Below are positions 59,581-64,000 of a DNA stretch of 64,000 nt, piece by piece. A program made the position numbers and the translations under genes. Positions within the stretch are counted from its first letter, which is position 1, and each line of letters starts with the position of its first letter. Source of the DNA: an uncultured Saprospiraceae bacterium (GTDB lineage: Bacteria; Bacteroidota; Bacteroidia; Chitinophagales; Saprospiraceae); contig CALEYL010000011.1 of the NCBI GenBank assembly GCA_937926205.1, forward strand, positions 62,001 to 126,000, in the 5' to 3' direction. The notes under the pieces were generated by a model. That model saw nothing but the letters and a program-made list of their open reading frames with translations. It was not told the DNA's origin and made no database searches.

Positions 59581-59766
59581 ATGGCAAAAAGAACTTTTTT
59601 ACCCAGCGCTCCGAATATGACAATTTGGGCCATCGCCCTCATTATTGGTATTTTAGGCATACTTGCACATTATGTCCGCATAGATCAATTATCGAAGTAC
59701 AACTATGAAATGTTGTTGATTGGTTTTGTGTTGTTGGTTATTGGGACGACTTATCGGAAGATTTAG
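59581..59766 (+). CDS. Small two-helix membrane protein
   Basis: A 61-residue protein (MAKRTFLPSAPNMTIWAIA ...) with two hydrophobic segments (about 13-30 and 43-57) joined by HYVRIDQLSKYNYEM. The start at 59581 was chosen within a longer open frame because upstream DNA is non-coding and a -7 box precedes it. Short proteins of this type recur in Bacteroidota genomes. Function unknown. Confidence 0.7.
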   Translation: MAKRTFLPSAPNMTIWAIALIIGILGILAHYVRIDQLSKYNYEMLLIGFVLLVIGTTYRKI

Positions 59767-59976
59767 ACTTCGTTCGTACAAAACGGGCTTCTGGTTTTGG
59801 TAAAATGAAATTCAGTTCATAATGCCGGCATTTTGCAGGGCAAGTTTAGCCATATCTATCACAATTTCGGTATCTTTATGCCTGATTATCAATCAAAAAA
59901 AGCAGTTTGCTCTCCAGGCCGTTCCGCCATGAGCACTAATCATTGAATCTTATTTTCCAACGAAATCAACACTTTT

Positions 59977-60666
59977 ATGCCAAGACCAGTTTCCGTCCTG
60001 CTTTGCCTCCTGGCTTTGCTGCTGGCCGTTCCCGCGGTTGCGCAAAAGGACAAATCCAAAAAATCAAAAAAAGAGCTGCAAAAGGAAGAAGCCTACAACA
60101 TGATCGCACAGGAGACCTGCGATTGTATGTCCGGCAAAGACGTAACGAAAATGAAGTCCAGTGAAATTGAAATGCAATTGGGCATTTGCATGATTGGCAG
60201 TTTTACCGCACATGCTGATGTGATTGGTGAAGACGCAGTCCTCAATGACCCCAACAGCATGGAGCAATTGGGCCAGAAAGTCGGCGTACTGATGCTGGGC
60301 AAATGTCCGCAAATACTGCTGGCTGTAGCGTCAGGCATGCAGGATGAAACCATGATTGTGGATGAAGGAGTTATGCCACAGGATGAAGAAGATTACTGGG
60401 ATGGCGGCGAAGAAGTGACCGGAGCCATCGTTCGGATGTCGACCAGCGGCGATGTGAGCTATCTCATCATGAAAGACGATGCCGGCGCCGAACACGAACT
60501 GATGTGGCTGCGTTATTTTGAAGGCTCCGATTCTCTGCTCGAAAATCCGGAATCCGGCATTGGCCGCAAAGCAACCATCTATTGGGTTCCAATGGAATGT
60601 TATTCGCCAAAAACGAAAGACTATGCGGTTCGGAAAGAAATCCGGGTGTTGACTTTTGTGGAGTAG
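59977..60666 (+). CDS. Secreted hypothetical protein
   Basis: A 229-residue protein with a signal peptide (1-22, PAVAQ) and a Lys-rich segment just after it (KDKSKKSKKELQKEE). The first half (about 40-120) is helical with paired Cys (ETCDCM, GICM, GKCP) and resembles small periplasmic four-helix domains. The second half is beta-rich (GAIVRMSTSGDVSYLIMKDDAGAEHELMWLRYFEGSD). I do not recognise the family. It is followed by the repeat element at 60669-60877. Confidence 0.75.
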   Translation: MPRPVSVLLCLLALLLAVPAVAQKDKSKKSKKELQKEEAYNMIAQETCDCMSGKDVTKMKSSEIEMQLGICMIGSFTAHADVIGEDAVLNDPNSMEQLGQKVGVLMLGKCPQILLAVASGMQDETMIVDEGVMPQDEEDYWDGGEEVTGAIVRMSTSGDVSYLIMKDDAGAEHELMWLRYFEGSDSLLENPESGIGRKATIYWVPMECYSPKTKDYAVRKEIRVLTFVE

Positions 60667-60668
60667 GT

Positions 60669-60877
60669 TTTTTTACCACATAGGTACATAGGGTTTTACA
60701 GAAGGCAACACCTTAGAGGTTCTTCACAGTCGTCACCTGTTGTGTGACCATTCCCATACTAATGGGCAGTTTCATTTCGGAGTTTTAGAGCTAACAGGTT
60801 TTTAAAACCTGTTAGCTCTCATTGCTCAAAAATGTCCAGTAGCATGGACCATCGCCATGTACCTATGTGGTAAAAAA
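60669..60877. repeat. 209-bp element with perfect 21-bp terminal inverted repeats
   Basis: The left end (60669-60689) and right end (60857-60877) are exact reverse complements over 21 bp, each with the core ACCACATAGGTACAT next to a T/A run. The interior holds an independent 33-nt palindrome at 60787-60819 (arms AGAGCTAACAGGTTTT and AAAACCTGTTAGCTCT). It also contains a word (CAACACCTTAGAGG) like that of the 4331-4456 repeat in reverse. There is no coding frame. It resembles a MITE or a composite of small palindromes; it begins three bases after the stop of the gene at 59977. Confidence 0.8.
60787..60819. repeat. Near-perfect 33-nt palindrome
   Basis: AGAGCTAACAGGTTTT then one T then AAAACCTGTTAGCTCT; it can form a long hairpin with almost no loop. 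It lies inside the 209-bp element. Confidence 0.85.
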
Positions 60878-60893
60878 GTAGGAATAAAAAGAA

Positions 60894-62072
60894 TTAATTC
60901 CCAAAAACCACCCCGTCTTCATCGCAACTAACACACTCTTTATCAGTCGGAAACGTGTTGGGGTCAACGTTTTTGATCCGGTCGTCCGCTGCGTAAGCAT
61001 AACGGGCGTCGCGGCTGCAGCCTGCTATTTCGTTGAGTACCTTAAAGGTGGCCGGATCGGCGCCTTTGATGGGGTTGTGGTTGTAAAAGACCTGCCGGGC
61101 GTCTTTGGCGTATCGGTCTCCCAATACTTCAAAAGTAAGGGGATCTGCGCCCGCCAAAACGATTCCGCTGTAGTAACAGCGCTTCGCATCCATACCATAA
61201 TAATCGTTGAGCATTTTGAAAGTAGCCGGATCGGCGCCAATGATGTGAAAACTGCGCAGAAAAACGCCTTTTTTGTCGGCAAAAACTTCCGGCGAAACCT
61301 CCCGGAAACTGGCTACGTCAGCGCCTTCCAGTAAACGCCCCTGGTAGAACACCTGGGTCGTATCGCGGTAGTAATCGCCCGAAATGCGCCTGAAGGAAGC
61401 GGGATTGGCGCCTTCAATGAGCTCCTGCATGAAAAACACCTGTTTTGCATCTGCAGCGGTTTGCTCGTCAATGACCTGAAAAGTAGCGGCGTCGGCGCCT
61501 TCGATTTCTTTGTATTCGTACCAGCAACGCTCCCGATCTTTGTAATAAAGGCTGGTCTCAGCGCCAACCCGCGCAAAATGCTGCGGGTCATCGGAGATGA
61601 TGTTGCTGCCGGCATAGATGTGACGGGCATCTTTTCCAAAACGCTGATCCAAAACGCTGAATTGATCCGGCTCCTGACTGATGCGCTGGTCCAGAAAATA
61701 GACAGCTTCTTTGTCTTTGGCATAACCCATTTCGATGTATTCAAACGTACGGGGGTCTGCGCCTTCTAACAGACTGCCAAATAAAAAAACAGCCTTTTTA
61801 TCCAGTCCCACAGTCAGGCTGTCGGATGCATTACCCGGGCTTTTCAAAACTTCTACCCGGAAGCTGCCCGGATCTGCCCCCAACACCTCGCTCACCCGGT
61901 AAAATTCATAACCCGAAGCGGATTGTTTGTACCAGACCTTGTTTTTCGAGACGTGGTAGCCCATCGAACTGAACAAACCGGGCTTGCCATCGCCTTTGCA
62001 GCCAAAAAGGGTGGAGAAGATTCCCAGAATCATAAGGTGGTGAAGTTTGAGTGAAGACATTTGCATCATCAT
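60894..62072 (-). CDS. DKNYY-family repeat lipoprotein
   Basis: A 392-residue protein with a lipoprotein signal peptide (lipobox STLFGC, Cys25). From about residue 45 it consists of about nine repeats of roughly 30-36 residues following the pattern YAKDARQVFYNHNPIKGADPATFKVLN (YxxDxxxVFY ... GADPxTFxVL). That is the DKNYY family pattern, whose members are surface or periplasmic proteins of unknown role. It ends with a Cys-rich tail (CVSCDEDGVVFGN). The repeats have diverged at DNA level. Divergence of the units suggests an old duplication. Downstream on this strand lies the 209-bp element. Confidence 0.87.
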   Translation of the reverse strand: MMMQMSSLKLHHLMILGIFSTLFGCKGDGKPGLFSSMGYHVSKNKVWYKQSASGYEFYRVSEVLGADPGSFRVEVLKSPGNASDSLTVGLDKKAVFLFGSLLEGADPRTFEYIEMGYAKDKEAVYFLDQRISQEPDQFSVLDQRFGKDARHIYAGSNIISDDPQHFARVGAETSLYYKDRERCWYEYKEIEGADAATFQVIDEQTAADAKQVFFMQELIEGANPASFRRISGDYYRDTTQVFYQGRLLEGADVASFREVSPEVFADKKGVFLRSFHIIGADPATFKMLNDYYGMDAKRCYYSGIVLAGADPLTFEVLGDRYAKDARQVFYNHNPIKGADPATFKVLNEIAGCSRDARYAYAADDRIKNVDPNTFPTDKECVSCDEDGVVFGN

Positions 62073-62146
62073 GGTATTCGTGGTACGAAAGTACGAAGGT
62101 AGTTTTGCACCCTGGGAGAAAGTAGGGTGACAAAGTTAAAAACGAC

Positions 62147-62185
62147 AAAGCCGGAGCACGAATTCTGATTTTCGTCTCCGGCTTT
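62147..62185 (-). terminator. Intrinsic terminator
   Basis: Stem AAAGCCGGAG (62147-62156) with CTCCGGCTTT (62176-62185); on the minus strand T-rich DNA follows (TGTCGTTTTTAAC). It would end the transcript of the gene at 62220-62642. Confidence 0.75.
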
Positions 62186-62219
62186 ATGCTTTACCTTACA
62201 ATCAAGTAGGTCTTATTGC

Positions 62220-62642
62220 TTATATGTTCTTGATCGAATTGCGGTCGGTCAAAATTTCTTTGAGCTCTTTCAAAAACTTGTACTGGTGTGGCAACACCTT
62301 TTTAAAGGCTTCTTTCAGCCCAAAAAATGTGCCTTTCTCCATCTGCAGCACTTTGTTTTTTAGATGAACTGCGTCTTCATAAAGCATGTGCTTGAGCGAT
62401 GGAATTTCGTGCCAGTCGCCTTCCACAGCCCATGCTTTTTCAGTAGCGCCGTCGTCCTGCTGAACCGGATCGAGAGAAATAAGGCGATCCTGATCTACAA
62501 GACTTTGCGACTTATAAGCGGCAATTTCGCCTTCGGGAATTTCCCAGTTTTCGGCTTCTTCCGAATCATTGACCAAAAAGACCTCAAGGCCCCGCTCGCG
62601 GAAGCGATAGATGATCAAACTTGCTTTTTCACTAAAGCTCAT
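62220..62642 (-). CDS. Nudix-like protein lacking the catalytic box
   Basis: A 140-residue protein. Residues 1-35 (MSFSEKASLIIYRFRERGLEVFLVNDSEEAENWEIPEGE) resemble the first strands of Nudix hydrolases (RRRxxGLEVLLV ... WxxPKGE). The Nudix box (GxxxxxExxxxxxxREUxEExGU) that should follow is absent, so it is unlikely to hydrolyse nucleotide diphosphates. The C-terminal half is helical (FFGLKEAFKKVLPHQYKFLKELKEILTD). ATG 62642 is the only ATG near the N-terminus; the longer frame begins with TTG. Perhaps a regulatory or binding relic of a Nudix protein. Confidence 0.7.
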   Translation of the reverse strand: MSFSEKASLIIYRFRERGLEVFLVNDSEEAENWEIPEGEIAAYKSQSLVDQDRLISLDPVQQDDGATEKAWAVEGDWHEIPSLKHMLYEDAVHLKNKVLQMEKGTFFGLKEAFKKVLPHQYKFLKELKEILTDRNSIKNI

Positions 62643-62794
62643 AAAAACAGATTGCTGGTTAACTTGCTCGACGAAATGAAGAATGCCTGCATTTTCATTC
62701 GCCAAATGATAACGATGGAACAGCCCTTTATTAAAAAGGTTGCGCAAAGAAAACGTTTTTCACAGCATTGCCAAAACAAGGATCGGTTTAATTG

Positions 62795-63526
62795 TTATCT
62801 ATATCGGGTACCGAAGATCAGGTTCCGGTGACCGCACTGCGCACTGGCAACTCCGCCTACGCCAAAATTCAACTCCAGCGAAATTCCCAGGCGGAATGGA
62901 CGGGTTGGTTTGGAAGAAGGGTAGGAGGTATAAAATGCCGGGTAATTGCCTTCTTTTCCTTTTGCAGAGACAAAGTCAGCAAGGGCATAATCGGCTCGCA
63001 GGCCAATTTTTAGCGTCAGCGACTCATTGGCAGCAAGAAAACCGCCAATGCCAAAAATTCCGGCTAAATAAGAATCTTCATACTCGCCATCCAGCGAAAC
63101 CGGCTCAATACCAATGCTTTGCCGAACCTGGCGAATGTAAGCGATTTTAGGGCCAATTTCCACATAAGCGCCAAAGTCTGAATAATAGCGGTAGAGTAAA
63201 TTCAATTCCGTGGTTTTCCAGTTGATTTTATTGGTGATGGATCCCGTTGACGCGGAATCTCCCCGGAAGCTGAACTGCTGCTGGTTGTTGGCAAAAATAA
63301 CTTCTGCGTTGATTCCGTGGTAATCGCCAATATTGATACCTGCCACCAATCCGGAGGCTAAGGCATGGCCCAGACTGTAATCGTGTTGCGGATCGCTGGC
63401 AATGTTGTCATTGAACATGCCATTGAAGTGAAAACCAGCACGGGCGCCCAGTTCAAGCCAGAGTTGAGCGCTGGAAGGAAGTGCCTGCGTCAATAACGCC
63501 AGGCTAAGGAGTAAGATCTTCTGCAT
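62795..63526 (-). CDS. Outer-membrane beta-barrel protein (PorT-like)
   Basis: A 243-residue protein with a signal peptide (MQKILLLSLALLTQALPSSAQ). Strand patterns of the small OmpW/PorT barrel family follow: LWLELGARAGFHFNGMFND, GINAEVIFANNQQQFSF, LNLLYRYYSDFGAYVEIGPKIAYI, GIFGIGGFLAANESLTLKIGLRADYAL and RLGISLELNFGVGG. The start at 63526 was chosen over 63592 because it begins the signal peptide. The final residues (AQCGHRNLIFGTRYR) go past a normal terminal strand, so the C-terminal end may be shifted. Function unknown. Confidence 0.83.
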   Translation of the reverse strand: MQKILLLSLALLTQALPSSAQLWLELGARAGFHFNGMFNDNIASDPQHDYSLGHALASGLVAGINIGDYHGINAEVIFANNQQQFSFRGDSASTGSITNKINWKTTELNLLYRYYSDFGAYVEIGPKIAYIRQVRQSIGIEPVSLDGEYEDSYLAGIFGIGGFLAANESLTLKIGLRADYALADFVSAKGKEGNYPAFYTSYPSSKPTRPFRLGISLELNFGVGGVASAQCGHRNLIFGTRYR

Positions 63527-63798
63527 AGTAGTTAGTTTGAGTTTACTTGTCAAGAGCTTTTTATCGGGCCATCTGCTGCCTATAGCATTCATCAGGCCAA
63601 AGGATCTTCAGCATTTGGGATTCGTTATCACCATGGTTTTCAGCGAAAAGTAAGTTTGTGCCCTGCAAATAAAAACAACTCCCCTCATTCCTGCAAACTC
63701 CGGGAAGGCTTAATAATAACTTAACAGACGATTAATAGCGAGTTTATACTGTCGCCGTAATCTTGCAGTGGTTTTTATAAACTAATAAATCGCTCTTT

Positions 63799-64000
63799 AT
63801 GAAACGTACGCTCTACGCTCTGTTTATTCCCTTCTTAATGCTGACCCTCCAGGCAGTCGCTCAGCCGATCATACCGATCTCTGATGCTGACATCGCCCCG
63901 GGGCAGACGGTTAACTGGACAAAAGACAATATTTATTTATTGAACGGACTTGTTTTTGTGGAAGAAGGCGCCACCCTGAACATCGAAGCAGGTACTGTTG
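63799..64000 (+). CDS. Secreted protein, N-terminal part (runs off the window)
   Basis: The first 67 codons of a gene that continues beyond base 64000. It opens with a signal peptide (MKRTLYALFIPFLMLTLQAVAQ). The mature start (WTKDNIYLLNGLVFVEEGATLNIEAGTV) is the pattern seen at the beginning of large Bacteroidota surface proteins with right-handed repeats, many exported by the type IX system. The rest, including any C-terminal sorting domain, is not visible. A TAATCTTG box (63758-63765) lies 33 bp upstream. Confidence 0.75.
   Translation, partial: MKRTLYALFIPFLMLTLQAVAQPIIPISDADIAPGQTVNWTKDNIYLLNGLVFVEEGATLNIEAGTV

Overview
The window comes from a member of the Bacteroidota, most likely the Saprospiria (Saprospiraceae/Haliscomenobacter/Lewinella relatives). 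The reasons are: genes lack Shine-Dalgarno sites, several promoters carry the Bacteroidota -7 box TAnnTTTG, there is a carboxypeptidase-domain TonB receptor, an OmpA protein with a PD40 propeller, DKNYY and PorT-like outer-membrane proteins, an RRM protein with a glycine tail, and the gene order tRNAs-tuf-tRNA-Trp-secE-nusG-rplKAJL-rpoBC. The class assignment is inference; the phylum is well supported. No rRNA operon, CRISPR array, complete insertion sequence or prophage was seen.

Layout. 1-9995: metabolic and envelope genes (patatin lipase, Tat-exported oxidoreductase, WecB, lactate-monooxygenase-like flavoenzyme, a charged heptad-repeat protein, Bax-inhibitor-1 protein, AlkB hydroxylase). 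10298-13084: tRNA-Ser, a MerR regulator, an RRM protein behind a long leader, and a D-2-hydroxyacid dehydrogenase. 13126-18823: a parallel beta-helix/PA14 protein, a fatty-acid desaturase, a TM2-TPR protein, an MBL hydrolase and a TonB C-terminal-domain protein. 19026-34140: the information-processing core (Xer recombinase, hibernation factor, five tRNAs, tuf, secE, nusG, four ribosomal protein genes, rpoB, rpoC). 34315-37466: a TonB-dependent receptor with its small partner. 37611-42049: a membrane protein and a treA-pabB-pabC-ankyrin cluster read leftward. 42396-44879: bamA.

45029-51779 looks like a small defence island: a single-chain Eco57I-type restriction-modification enzyme, an AT-rich gene of unknown function, and a convergent NB-ARC-TPR (NLR-like) protein. 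Intergenic repeats of one family lie on both sides of it. 51838-64000 holds lipoproteins, a MarR regulator with a likely target gene (shared 15-bp operator), ArfB, an OmpA-PD40 protein, PhoD phosphatase, RNase Z and several secreted proteins.

The most unusual property of the window is its intergenic DNA. At least seven families of palindromic or hairpin repeats occur. One 120-bp element at 1859-1978 and 54203-54322 shows paired base changes that keep its stem intact, which points to selection on folding. A 308-bp nested inverted repeat (53444-53751) and a 209-bp element with perfect 21-bp inverted ends (60669-60877) look like non-coding mobile or structural elements.
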